NCBI GenBank assembly: GCA_030625775.1
Contig: DAOUQC010000003.1
Location: forward strand, 1-64,000
Direction: 5' to 3'
DNA from: Verrucomicrobiota bacterium
GTDB lineage: Bacteria; Verrucomicrobiota; Verrucomicrobiia; Verrucomicrobiales; DEV007
Length of the DNA: 64,000 bases
Shown here: positions 46,646-55,567 of the stretch, piece after piece
How positions within the stretch are numbered: the first letter of the stretch is position 1
Layout of the letters: each line of letters opens with the position of its first letter
Position numbers and translations under genes: made by a program
Notes under the pieces: generated by a model
Databases searched by the model: none
Seen by the model: the letters and a program-made list of their open reading frames with translations, nothing else
Told to the model about the DNA's origin: nothing

Positions 46646-47353
46646 TTATGGTTTGTCACTACCCTCTGTAGCTTCTTCTTCAGCTTCTGCGGCGGCAGCT
46701 TCACTTTCTTCAGCCACATCCAATTCCTTTTCGGCTTCAGCTTCTGCAGCCTCAGCTGCTTCATGGGCATCGAGATCAATATCGTCATCGTGTTCTTCAA
46801 GGCGCCATTTGCGCACTTGTTGTTCGGCGGGCAGCGGTGACATCATCATCAAAACACTGCGGCCACTGAGTTTGGGCTCAAGATCACAATTGGCCATGCT
46901 CGAAAGATCTTTTTTCACTCGTTGCATCAATTCGACGCCGAGTTGTTTGAAGGCGTTTTCCCGTCCCCGGAATTGGAGTTGAAGCCTCAGTTTGTTGCCT
47001 TGGGAAAGAAAGTCTTCAGCCCGGCGCAACTTGATTTCGTAGTCGTGAGCTTCGATGCGAACCCTGAATTTGACCTCTTTTTCTTTGGTACGTGTCCGGG
47101 TGTTTTCTTTTTTCTGTTTTTTCTGTTCGTACTTCCACTTGCCGTAATCGACGATACGGCAAACCGGAGGGCGTACGTTCGGAGCAACCTCAACCAAGTC
47201 CAGTCCCAGCGCTTTGGCTTTGCCGAGGGCATCCCGGGTCTGCATCACGATGTTGACCTCCTTGTAAATCACGCGGATTTCAGGAACTCGGATGTGATGA
47301 TTGATTCGTATCCTGGGGACACGAGTGAATCTGCGTTTTTTCTTCTTGGCGAT
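46646..47353 (-). CDS. infC: Translation initiation factor IF-3, AUC start
   Basis: A 235-residue IF-3. The ORF track starts at a GTG 27 codons too late. In-frame upstream sequence encodes IAKKKKRRFTRVPRIRINHHIRVPEIRVI, the conserved IF-3 N-terminus, beginning at ATC (47353-47351) with GAAGGA 8 nt before it. An in-frame TGA lies five codons further upstream with no ATG, GTG or TTG between, so ATC is the only credible start. Rare starts in infC underlie IF-3 autoregulation. The core (DALGKAKALGLDLVEVAPNVRPPVCRIVDYGKWKYE) is normal. The C-terminus has a ~50-residue acidic Ala/Glu tail absent from standard IF-3. Confidence 0.95.
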   Translation of the reverse strand: MAKKKKRRFTRVPRIRINHHIRVPEIRVIYKEVNIVMQTRDALGKAKALGLDLVEVAPNVRPPVCRIVDYGKWKYEQKKQKKENTRTRTKEKEVKFRVRIEAHDYEIKLRRAEDFLSQGNKLRLQLQFRGRENAFKQLGVELMQRVKKDLSSMANCDLEPKLSGRSVLMMMSPLPAEQQVRKWRLEEHDDDIDLDAHEAAEAAEAEAEKELDVAEESEAAAAEAEEEATEGSDKP

Positions 47354-47578
47354 AGGTAGGGTCCTTCAGTTGTTTGGTTTACGCGGTAATTTCGATTAGT
47401 TCGATACCTGAAAAGTGAATTTGTTCATTTCTTAGCTGAAAATCAACATGCTTCATTCGTTAATTTACGAAAAGCTGAAGCGGGTGCCAATGAGGTGAAG
47501 CTCTCACGATGCCCATGGGCTAATCTCTTCTGCGAAGGATTGTAGCTTGGTTCTGTCCACGTTACACCCATAAAAAAA

Positions 47579-49459
47579 TCAAAGCGCCCGCGACTTAATT
47601 TCTTCCACGATCCGATCGCGGAATGCAGACACATCCATAGCCCCTTCGTCACCGCGGTCCCGGTGACGAATAGAAATTTGCTTAGATTCTTGTTCGCGCT
47701 CTCCAATAACCAACATATAGGAAACTTTTGCGAGCTGAGCAAGGCGAATCTTTGCCCCAATTTTTTCATTGTGTTGATCGACGGAAGCCCGGATGCCTTC
47801 GGCTTTCAATTTGGCTTCCACTTCTGCGGCATAATCGAGATATTTTTCAGAGATTGGCAGGATGCGTACCTGCTCAGGGGCCAGCCAGGTAGGGAACTTG
47901 CCAGCGAAGTGCTCGATCAATACGCCGACAAAGCGCTCCATCGAGCCAAAGGGGGCACGGTGAATCATTACTGGGCGGTGCGGCTGGTTGTCCGGGCCGA
48001 TGTATGACAGGTCAAAACGCTCGGGCAGGCTGTAGTCGACTTGCACGGTGCCGAGTTGCCATTCACGACCGATCACATCTTTCACCACAAAGTCCATTTT
48101 GGGGCCGTAAAATGCAGCCTCTCCAAGTTCCTCGGTGAAGGGGGAGCCCAGTTCTTTGGCGGCTTCCCGTAATGCATTTTCCGCTCGATCCCAGTTTGCA
48201 GGATCACCGGCATATTTGTTGGAATCAGGATCTCTCAATCCGATCCTCACCCGGTAATCGGTCATGCCCAGAGTATCAAAGATGATTCGTACCAGTTCCA
48301 GACAGCCTGCGATTTCATCCTGAACCTGGTTATCAATGCAGAACAGGTGGGCATCATCCTGGGTGAATCCCCTCACCCGGGTCATGCCATTCAGCTCACC
48401 ACTTTGTTCCCAGCGGTAAACCGTGCCAAATTCTGCCAGACGCACTGGCATATCGCGGTAGGAGTGATGTTGGCTTTGAAAGATTTTGATGTGGTGGGGA
48501 CAGTTCATCGGCTTCAGCAAGAAACCGTCGATGATGCCGTCGTTGAGTTGGTTGGACAATTCACCACAGGAGCAGCCTTCGTCCGCCAGTTTGTTCAAGG
48601 CGTCTCGTTCGACAATCGGGGCGAACTGTGAGTCGGAATAATAGGGGAAATGACCGCTGGTGCGGTAAAGGTCCAGTTTGCCAATATGTGGAGTGAAAAC
48701 CTGTTGGTAACCCTGGCGAGCCAATTGCTCGCCGATAAAATTCTGTAACTCCTGGCGTACGATCGCTCCATTGGGAAGCCAGAGAACCAAGCCCTGTCCA
48801 ACTGCCTCGTCGATGTGAAACAGTTGCAGATCTTTGCCAATTCGACGGTGATCGCGTTTTTTTGCTTCCTCCAGTTTTTCGAGGTGTTCATCCAGCAGTG
48901 TGCGGTTTTTGAAGCAGGTGCCGTAAACACGTTGCAGTTGAGGGTTGTCCGCGTCACCTTTGTAGAAAGCCGAGGCCACCGACATGATTTTGTAAGCCTT
49001 GCAGTTTCCGGTGCGCCCCACATGCGGGCCAGCGCAGAGATCCCAGAAATCGCCGTTTTTATAGACTGAGATTTCTTCATCTTCCGGGATGTCGTTCAAG
49101 AGGTCGATTTTGAAACGGCTCGGTGTGTCGCGTTCGGACAGAGATCCCAGGCGCCCGCTCTCAGCAAGCACCATGGCGTCCGCCCTTGAGAGTAATTCCT
49201 TTTCAAAAGTCTGGTTGGCTTTCACCACCGCTTTCATTTCCTTTTCGATTTTTACAAAATCATCGGGAGTGATGCGGTGTTCCAGATCGACGTCGTAATA
49301 AAAGCCGTTTTCCACTGGTGGACCGTAGGCAAATTCCGCATCCGGCCACAATCTGGCAATGGCGGTCGCCATCACGTGGGCACAGGAATGACGCAGTCGG
49401 TCGATATCCGACATCTGCCCTCGTTCTTCCAAAGTTTTGCGTTCACTGTTTTCGGCCAT
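47579..49459 (-). CDS. thrS: Threonyl-tRNA synthetase
   Basis: A 626-residue class II synthetase. Catalytic core motifs: the zinc Cys in LKPMNCPHHIKIF with later His, motif 2 EFGTVYRWEQSGELNGMTRVRGFTQDDAHLFC, motif 3 PVMIHRAPFGSMERFVGVLIEHF, and the anticodon domain KFPTWLAPEQVRILPISEKYLDYA. The HSCAHVMATAIARLWP editing-domain start comes at residue ~21, not ~70, so the N-terminal TGS domain is missing. A ~28-residue insertion (VERDALNKLADEGCSCGELSNQLNDG) lies before the zinc Cys. It is followed by infC, as in many genomes. Confidence 0.96.
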   Translation of the reverse strand: MAENSERKTLEERGQMSDIDRLRHSCAHVMATAIARLWPDAEFAYGPPVENGFYYDVDLEHRITPDDFVKIEKEMKAVVKANQTFEKELLSRADAMVLAESGRLGSLSERDTPSRFKIDLLNDIPEDEEISVYKNGDFWDLCAGPHVGRTGNCKAYKIMSVASAFYKGDADNPQLQRVYGTCFKNRTLLDEHLEKLEEAKKRDHRRIGKDLQLFHIDEAVGQGLVLWLPNGAIVRQELQNFIGEQLARQGYQQVFTPHIGKLDLYRTSGHFPYYSDSQFAPIVERDALNKLADEGCSCGELSNQLNDGIIDGFLLKPMNCPHHIKIFQSQHHSYRDMPVRLAEFGTVYRWEQSGELNGMTRVRGFTQDDAHLFCIDNQVQDEIAGCLELVRIIFDTLGMTDYRVRIGLRDPDSNKYAGDPANWDRAENALREAAKELGSPFTEELGEAAFYGPKMDFVVKDVIGREWQLGTVQVDYSLPERFDLSYIGPDNQPHRPVMIHRAPFGSMERFVGVLIEHFAGKFPTWLAPEQVRILPISEKYLDYAAEVEAKLKAEGIRASVDQHNEKIGAKIRLAQLAKVSYMLVIGEREQESKQISIRHRDRGDEGAMDVSAFRDRIVEEIKSRAL

Positions 49460-49620
49460 GGTGGTGATTTCTATCAAACAATCGATTGCCTGCCGTGTCG
49501 CGCTTTTTGTTTGAGCTTTTTTGCGGTCAGTGCCTCGGATGCAGACAGTATCCAGAGCCTGCGCTGAGTCAATGGTTTGAGCGTCATCAACTTTTCCTTC
49601 TCTCCATGGAGCGCGAGGTT

Positions 49621-50571
49621 TCAGTTTAAAATCCAGCTTTGGAAATAGTCCATCAAGATCAGTTCTCCGGGCAACTGCTTGCCGAGATAGTCTTTTTTAA
49701 GTTTGGAGAAGTTTGAGATTGATGAAAAACGGAATCCCCGATGCAAAGGGGTAAAAAAATCATCCTGATGACTAGGCAGGGTGTAGCGGGGATTCAGAGC
49801 TTGCACGGCTTCGTCAAAACGTTGCTGTCCATCTCCTACCGCGACTCCCAGAATCGCCAGATCCACGTTGCGGCTCGGAGGGAGGTGACCTGGCATGCCT
49901 CCGGAATCAATATAGATTTTTTTGCCTGCGATTTCGATGAGAAAAGCCAGTGGGGTGCCGACTTTCCAATCTCGCGGACGTATGGGGGCGCTTGAGATGG
50001 CTTTGGAAATCAGGCCGGGGATGGGGGTGCTTCCCAAGACCCGGTCATGCTTTGAGGAAAGTACATGGATGTTTGCCTTGCCGATTTGGTAGTGATTGCC
50101 TGGACGGGCACCAATGATCTTGGCAGAAGCAATTTTGGGTGCAGCGGCCTGGCATAAAAACTTCCCTGTAGGTGAGGTGATAATTTTTCCACTGAATTGT
50201 TGTTGGAGCGGAGGTACGTCAATGAGGTGATCGAAGTGACTATGCGTGACAAGCCAGCCATCAATGTGCGTGGGGAAGTTGGCCCTTTGGCTGTATTCAG
50301 CAATGAGGGGAGTCGAGGGAGAATAGGGGGCGTTCAGGGCAACCTTGATCAAAGAAATTCGCGAAAAAAAGGGATCGATGACGATGCTGGTATCGCGGGA
50401 ACGGATCAGGTATCCGTTGGTGCCGAGGTAGGTTATTTGGACTTCCCCGTGCTTGGGGCTAGGAGCATCACTTGCTTTTATGCCAACCAGTAATTCACGC
50501 TGTGTGTTCAATCGGCTGCCGCAACTGATGAGGGTGAGAGCAATGATGAGCAGGGAGAAGTAATGGCGCAT
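49621..50571 (-). CDS. Metallo-beta-lactamase-fold hydrolase lipoprotein
   Basis: A 316-residue exported protein with lipobox LTLISC-GS at residue 17. The MBL-fold signature is VTHSHFDHLIDVPPLQQQ (HxHxDH), with GTNGYLIRSRDTSIVIDPFFSR upstream and a final PSHQDDFFTPLHRG His. The form is of the UlaG/NAPE-PLD-like group, which hydrolyse phosphodiester or lactone bonds. The substrate is unknown. It is monocistronic. Confidence 0.85.
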   Translation of the reverse strand: MRHYFSLLIIALTLISCGSRLNTQRELLVGIKASDAPSPKHGEVQITYLGTNGYLIRSRDTSIVIDPFFSRISLIKVALNAPYSPSTPLIAEYSQRANFPTHIDGWLVTHSHFDHLIDVPPLQQQFSGKIITSPTGKFLCQAAAPKIASAKIIGARPGNHYQIGKANIHVLSSKHDRVLGSTPIPGLISKAISSAPIRPRDWKVGTPLAFLIEIAGKKIYIDSGGMPGHLPPSRNVDLAILGVAVGDGQQRFDEAVQALNPRYTLPSHQDDFFTPLHRGFRFSSISNFSKLKKDYLGKQLPGELILMDYFQSWILN

Positions 50572-50922
50572 GAATGAGTAAGGTTTGTGTGGTCAGTTGT
50601 CTGTCGCAGGATCTTTACCATTAATTCGAACAGGGTAATTGCTACGAACACTTTGCAGTAAGGAGTTCAGTTTAGGATTGTTTCCTGGAATAGTCGTTAC
50701 GGTATCTTGAAGAGGTGACTGCCGGGAGAGGGGCTAACAGCGTAGATTCTCTTTCGTGATCTCCGCAACTCCATGGGAGAAAGTTCTTCTGATTTTGCTC
50801 GCCCGCTTCGCTCAAGGCGCCAAGTATCGCCAAGAAAGCCCCTGCAATGCATGCCCTCGTTGCCGACTTTTTGCGTCTGCGGGATCCTCTCTGGCTCATT
50901 TGCTGCCTGCTCTGTAATGAAG
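50572..50922. other. Intergenic stretch with a degenerate repeat-like sequence
   Basis: 351 bp without a credible gene. On the minus strand, 50710-50900 contains ATACTTGGCGCCTTGAGCG, GTTGCGGAGATCACGAAAG and CCCGCAGACGCAAAAAG. I have the impression that similar phrases recur between genes in many environmental genomes as interspersed repeats, but only one copy is visible here. ORF 50672-51049 overlaps the YceI gene and lacks protein-like features. Confidence 0.4.
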
Positions 50923-51525
50923 CTACTCCGATTTTTTCAAAGTCAGTTTCGCCACTACCAGGATTTGATCCTGAACTTTGATGAACCCCAAAACGGAGGG
51001 AACCACGAGGCCGCTGGTTTTTAAGGAGACGGGAAAAAAAACCGTGCAAGTGATGCGTTTATCGGAGTAGGACCAGTCGCCCACCTTTCCGATGAGTTGC
51101 TGTTCCCCCCCTTTTATAGTCAAGGTGAAAGGGATGACGGTGGGGCGGGGGATGTTTCCTTCTAGCACCGGCTTGGTGCTGCTCGCCATTAGCTTAGTGA
51201 CATCAACGATGATGTCGGGGAAGGCGGCGACTTGCAGCACGTCATGCATTTTGGTATCACGTTTGGCGCTTTTGGTATCCATCTTGGCCGCTTTTACTTT
51301 TACTCGGCTAGAGACTTTGGCTGTGCTTGCTTGAGTCAGATCGGAAATAGCCACAGTAAAAGGTTCGGTTTTCACAGTTCCGGAAAAGTTGTGCAGCGTT
51401 GATTTTCCGGAAAAGGTGATCTCACATGAGCCGTTCCATTGATCGCTGCTTTGAGCGGTGGCGTGGCCGCTGCTGATAAAAATGATGGTGGCGACTAAGA
51501 CGGATATTGTGTTTAATAATTTCAT
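50923..51525 (-). CDS. YceI-like secreted lipid-binding protein
   Basis: A 200-residue exported protein with signal peptide MKLLNTISVLVATIIFISSGHATA. The mature part is a YceI-like lipocalin barrel: GSCEITFSGKSTLHNFSGTVKTEPFTVAISDL ... KRDTKMHDVLQVAAFPDIIVDVTKL ... TVIPFTLTIKGGEQQLIGKVGDWSYSDKRITCTVFFPVSLKTSG. Known YceI proteins bind isoprenoid chains or quinones. It lies 40 bp after the methyltransferase of the type III PKS operon, so it may carry the lipid product across the periplasm. That link is inference. Confidence 0.78.
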   Translation of the reverse strand: MKLLNTISVLVATIIFISSGHATAQSSDQWNGSCEITFSGKSTLHNFSGTVKTEPFTVAISDLTQASTAKVSSRVKVKAAKMDTKSAKRDTKMHDVLQVAAFPDIIVDVTKLMASSTKPVLEGNIPRPTVIPFTLTIKGGEQQLIGKVGDWSYSDKRITCTVFFPVSLKTSGLVVPSVLGFIKVQDQILVVAKLTLKKSE

Positions 51526-51565
51526 GGTCTGCTTGGGTGGGTGGGCTGTGTTTTTGTTCTAGTCG

Positions 51566-52309
51566 TTAATCTTTAGGCAAAACTTTCAAAAAATGAATGA
51601 TGGTCATACCGAAAAAGAAGCTTTGCGATTTCACCACTTCAAAACCGTGTTCGGAAAACTTTTGTTCAAGTTCCTTGTTGGCGGGATAAGCGCGGATACT
51701 GGCGGATATGTAACCGTGGACTTCCGGGTTGCCGTGTAAAACCAGGCCCCAGAAGCTGCCCCACAGCTTCAAGGTCCAGAATTGGAAAGTCTGTGCGATT
51801 TTGGAAGAAGGTTTTGAGAAATCGAGAAAGGCAAGTTGGCCTCCCGGTTTCATGGCACGGTGGAATTCGTCAAGGCACTCATCCAGATCGGGGGCATTGC
51901 GGATGGCGTAACTGCCAGTAAGAATGTCGATCGAGTGATCGGGTAAGTCCAGGTGAGTCATGTCCTGGCAGGAAAAGCGGATCCGTTGGTTGTTATTTCG
52001 GGTATTGGAGATATTGATCATTCCCTGGGTTAGATCGGTTCCGAGGATTTCCCCGTCCGGGTATTTGTCTGCCAGCAGAAAGGCCACGTCCCCCGTTCCG
52101 CAAGCAATGTCCACGCAGAAAGGAGCGGGCACTGTAGTCAGTCCTTGAATGAGGCACTTTTTCCAATAAGAATCCTGTCCCAAAGAAAGTCCGCGAGTGG
52201 CGATGTCATAACGCGCGGCGGATTCGGTGAAGTGTTTTTCGTTGAAGTGCCTTTTCCCTTCACTGGAGTTGATGTGGTCTTTTGCTTTGAGTTTGAGTTT
52301 CGCGTTCAT
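51566..52309 (-). CDS. UbiE/MenG-like SAM methyltransferase
   Basis: A 247-residue class I methyltransferase. The SAM site is CVDIACGTGDVAFLLADKYPDGEILGTDLTQGM. The signature NAPDLDECLDEFHRAMKPGGQLAFLDFSKP is of the UbiE/COQ5 family that methylates quinone rings. The ATG at 52309 lies 2 bp after the MMPL stop, so the two are coupled. In this operon, methylation of a polyketide-derived phenol or quinone is more likely than a menaquinone role, but a house MenG function cannot be excluded because no other copy is in the window. Confidence 0.88.
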   Translation of the reverse strand: MNAKLKLKAKDHINSSEGKRHFNEKHFTESAARYDIATRGLSLGQDSYWKKCLIQGLTTVPAPFCVDIACGTGDVAFLLADKYPDGEILGTDLTQGMINISNTRNNNQRIRFSCQDMTHLDLPDHSIDILTGSYAIRNAPDLDECLDEFHRAMKPGGQLAFLDFSKPSSKIAQTFQFWTLKLWGSFWGLVLHGNPEVHGYISASIRAYPANKELEQKFSEHGFEVVKSQSFFFGMTIIHFLKVLPKD

Positions 52310-52311
52310 GG

Positions 52312-54438
52312 TCAAGAAGGGTTATTTTTCCCCTGTGTGCAGAAAGTTAATTTGAGGCAGGCAGGTAGCACTAACAAATCGCAGGCGAGGGCGAACCACA
52401 TGGTCAAGCCGGAGAGTAGGGCAAAATAGACAGTCGGCTGGAAACTACCGAACATGGCAACCCAGAAGCCGAGCGATAAAGCCAGAGTAGTAGCGGTGAG
52501 CGCGTAGCCGGTGGATTGGGTGGTGGTATAGATGGCGGCATTGCAATCCCCTTGGAAGGATTTTTTAAAAGCAGAGAGATAATGGATGGTGTCATCCACG
52601 GCAATACCGATCACTACGCTGGCGATCATGGCAGTGCCGGTGCTGAGGTCGATGGAGAAGAACCCCATGATCGCAGCACTCATTAACAAGGGGATGATAT
52701 TGGGGATGATCGCTAGTCCCATGAAGCGAATCGACCGGAAGACGATGCCGATGGTCAGCAGGATTAAGGTCAAGGCGATGGCAAAACTTTTGATTTGGGA
52801 GGCGACCAAGTGATCGGATTCTGAGATCACACGGTAGAATCCCCCCGCTTCCTTGATTGTAAAAGAATCCCCTAAATGTTTTTTGGCTAGGGAGTGAATG
52901 TTGTCTATCAACTGCGCTCCTGTAGAGGATCCGATGGCGGAGATTCGCAGACTGATTCTTGTGGTGATCAAATCAGGAGTAATGAAGGGGGCTAGTTGTG
53001 AGTCTTGTAAAACCTTTGCAAAGGGGAAGTGTGTTGGAAAACCGGATAAAGGCTCTCCCTTGATTTCTAGTAGATCAATGACGCTCAGGCTGTGTTTGAC
53101 GTGGAGTAAAAGGCTCAGTGACTGCTGGAAATCTGCGATTTGCTGGAGTTCATCGATATGGGCAAAGGCCTGATGATTGCTTTTTGAGATCAGCAGTTCC
53201 AGGCAATTTACTCCAGTGAGATTTTGGTCAATAAATGTGGAGTCCTGGAATAGCTGGTTTTTTGGACCAAGGAAACGCAAAAGGTCGGTATTGTTTTGCA
53301 CTTTTTGCGATCCGTAGAAGCTGGCCGCAGCAATGGCGATAGTTGCAAAAATAATTTTACCAGGGTGTTTGACGGTGAAAGCAGAAATTTTTTTCAGAGA
53401 AGAAGTGAGTAGATTCTTTCTCTTTCGTGGGTGCAGGGTAGGGGCTTTGAGAAAAGAGAGTCCGACAGCCAATCCGCTGACTCCGATGAAATAAGAAATG
53501 GTGACCCCGATCGAGGTGAAGAGGCCAAATTGTCGAACGGCGGGGGTATCGCTGCTTAACAGACTGAGGAATCCTATGGCAGTAGTGAGCGTAGCAAAGA
53601 GGCAAGGGCGGTAGAGCTTTTTTATTGCAGCTGCAACGCGTTGTTTTTTATCTGTCTCGCTTCCCTGCAACCACTGCAAATAAATGTGGATGCTGGTGGT
53701 GACGGATAAGGTCATGATCACCGGCGGCAGCAGGGAGGTGATCATGTTGAGGGAGAATCCAAAAAAAGAATAAATCCCCAAGGTCCAAACAATACTCAGG
53801 GCAGAGATGAGTAGCGGAAAAATGAGGCCGGAAAGTTGGCGGGTGATCAGGAAAAGAACACAGCCTAAAATCAAAAAAGACAGTGGGGCAAATAACTTTT
53901 GATCTTTGAGAACAAGTTGTCCGGCTTCGTATTTTTGCAGAGGAAGTCCGGTGATATAACATTGCACCTGCTCGTTTTCATAGGTGGCTGCGAGAGCTTG
54001 GATTTCCTGAATGATGTGAGCCTGCAATTTTTTGTTATCCGAAAAGTCATCAAGTAAAATATGGATCCCTGCGGTGTTTCGTTTTTTCGAAATCAGCAAG
54101 CCCTCAAAAATAGATGCGCTGGAGTAGTTGTGATCAGCAAGGCTGATCACTTGTTTAACGCCTTCGAGGGCTTGAAGTTCAAAGCCGATTTCTTGGATCA
54201 AATCTTTGCCGTGAGAATCGAGGATGTCGTTTTTATGAATGGCTAGAATGATGGAGTCTCCACTTTGGAAAAGATCCTCAAACTCTTTTTCGACCAGCGC
54301 CTGAATTTCATTGTCAGCGTCCATCGAACGGTTGTCCTGATCCACTCGCAGATTCAGGCACTGGAAGGCAAAAAACGCAGTCAAAGCTGCGATTACAATC
54401 AGGTAGGGAATTCTCCAGCGATCAAGAAACGACGGCAT
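52312..54438 (-). CDS. MMPL/RND-superfamily lipid exporter
   Basis: A 708-residue inner-membrane exporter with two repeats of one TM, a large periplasmic loop, then five TMs (RWRIPYLIVIAALTAFFAFQCLNLRVDQDNRSMD ... and ISAFTVKHPGKIIFATIAIAAASFYGSQKVQNNTD). The GTAMIASVVIGIAVDDTIHYLSAFKKS motif in the second half carries the proton-relay Asp pair. This group exports hydrophobic or lipidic compounds. It overlaps the PKS gene by 17 bp and precedes the methyltransferase. It probably transports the PKS product. Confidence 0.9.
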   Translation of the reverse strand: MPSFLDRWRIPYLIVIAALTAFFAFQCLNLRVDQDNRSMDADNEIQALVEKEFEDLFQSGDSIILAIHKNDILDSHGKDLIQEIGFELQALEGVKQVISLADHNYSSASIFEGLLISKKRNTAGIHILLDDFSDNKKLQAHIIQEIQALAATYENEQVQCYITGLPLQKYEAGQLVLKDQKLFAPLSFLILGCVLFLITRQLSGLIFPLLISALSIVWTLGIYSFFGFSLNMITSLLPPVIMTLSVTTSIHIYLQWLQGSETDKKQRVAAAIKKLYRPCLFATLTTAIGFLSLLSSDTPAVRQFGLFTSIGVTISYFIGVSGLAVGLSFLKAPTLHPRKRKNLLTSSLKKISAFTVKHPGKIIFATIAIAAASFYGSQKVQNNTDLLRFLGPKNQLFQDSTFIDQNLTGVNCLELLISKSNHQAFAHIDELQQIADFQQSLSLLLHVKHSLSVIDLLEIKGEPLSGFPTHFPFAKVLQDSQLAPFITPDLITTRISLRISAIGSSTGAQLIDNIHSLAKKHLGDSFTIKEAGGFYRVISESDHLVASQIKSFAIALTLILLTIGIVFRSIRFMGLAIIPNIIPLLMSAAIMGFFSIDLSTGTAMIASVVIGIAVDDTIHYLSAFKKSFQGDCNAAIYTTTQSTGYALTATTLALSLGFWVAMFGSFQPTVYFALLSGLTMWFALACDLLVLPACLKLTFCTQGKNNPS

Positions 54439-55528
54439 CGATAATTGCGGTTTCGATGGTTAATCCCGGGCCAAAAGCCATGGCGCAAAGGCGGTCACCA
54501 TTTTTGGTAGACGGATTTCTCAGGATTTCACTGAGAATAAAAAGTATCGTCGGGCTGCTCATATTACCGAACTCCGCCATCACATTTCGCGATGCCTGAA
54601 TCTGATCCGGACGTATTTCCAGACTGCTTTCGATTTTGTCGAGAATGGCCCTCCCACCCGGATGCACCGCCCAAGTGTCTATGTCCTCAAGCTTTAAGTC
54701 GCAGTCGGCGAGGATTTTGCTGACAGTTTCTTCAATCTCTGCCCCGATTATTCTCGCTATGTATTTTGAGAGGACAAGATTGAATCCGTAGTCACCAATG
54801 TCCCAGGCCATGTCTTGTGCGCCTTCCAGGGTAAGCTCACAGGCAAAACTTTTCAGGTCAAGAGCACGCTGGCCGGGTGCCGGTTCATGATTGTTGACTA
54901 ACACCGCAGCAGCCCCATCAGCAAAAACCGAATTGGCAAGAATGGTGTCCAAATCGTCTTTTAATCTCAAGTGAAGCGAACAGAGCTCGATGCAGATAAT
55001 CAGCACATTGGCTGAAGGGTCTGCCTGACAAAACTGGGAGGCCATTTTTAATGCGGGAAAGGCTGCGTAACAGCCCATGAAGCCCAAATGGAATCGTTGC
55101 ACGGAAGGGGGCAAGTCCAGAGCGTCGACGACTTCCAGATCGGGGCCGGGATTATAAAACCCGGTGCAGGATACGGTGATCAGGTGGGTGATATCCCCGG
55201 CAGAAATGCCGGGACAGTTTTTCACCGCCTGCTGGGCGATTTCCCTGATTAGGATGCGGGATTCCTTGGTGTAAATTTCGTTTCTCTCACCGGTTGAAGG
55301 TTCTTCTGAAGATTCATTGGTGCGATATAGCGACAACGAATCCGAACCGCCTTTACCAAAGTCCTTAACAACGCTGTGGCGTTTGTCGATATTCGAACCT
55401 GCGTAGACCTGGTTGATATAGCGCTTGGCTTTTTTATTCTGCGTCCATGTTTGCATGACCTCGCAGGCGTATTCCTGAGAGTAACTGCTCTCCGGCACGA
55501 GAGTTTCGATATGTTGAATCCACGGCAT
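54422..55528 (-). CDS. Type III polyketide synthase (chalcone/stilbene synthase-like)
   Basis: A 368-residue ketosynthase dimer-type enzyme. The catalytic triad is visible: Cys153 in HLGFMGCYAAFPAL, His289 in WAVHPGGRAILD and Asn322 in EFGNMSSPTILFIL. The loop AFGPGLTIE near the C-terminus is the family hallmark. It condenses malonyl-CoA onto a starter, commonly a fatty acyl-CoA, giving alkylpyrones, alkylresorcinols or similar. The starter cannot be predicted by eye. It sits 39 bp after the FAD oxidoreductase and overlaps the exporter. Confidence 0.95.
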   Translation of the reverse strand: MPWIQHIETLVPESSYSQEYACEVMQTWTQNKKAKRYINQVYAGSNIDKRHSVVKDFGKGGSDSLSLYRTNESSEEPSTGERNEIYTKESRILIREIAQQAVKNCPGISAGDITHLITVSCTGFYNPGPDLEVVDALDLPPSVQRFHLGFMGCYAAFPALKMASQFCQADPSANVLIICIELCSLHLRLKDDLDTILANSVFADGAAAVLVNNHEPAPGQRALDLKSFACELTLEGAQDMAWDIGDYGFNLVLSKYIARIIGAEIEETVSKILADCDLKLEDIDTWAVHPGGRAILDKIESSLEIRPDQIQASRNVMAEFGNMSSPTILFILSEILRNPSTKNGDRLCAMAFGPGLTIETAIIDAVVS

Positions 55529-55567
55529 GAGATGAGCAGGGCAGGTTGGTACAAACCAGGAAGCGTT

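Noticed and set aside
47443-47574. 41-codon ORF between thrS and infC
   Set aside because: It starts just after the thrS stop but has no Shine-Dalgarno and no recognisable features; the gap is more simply an infC leader.
50672-51049. 125-aa ORF overlapping the YceI gene
   Set aside because: Overlaps the 3' end of a clear gene and its composition is not protein-like.
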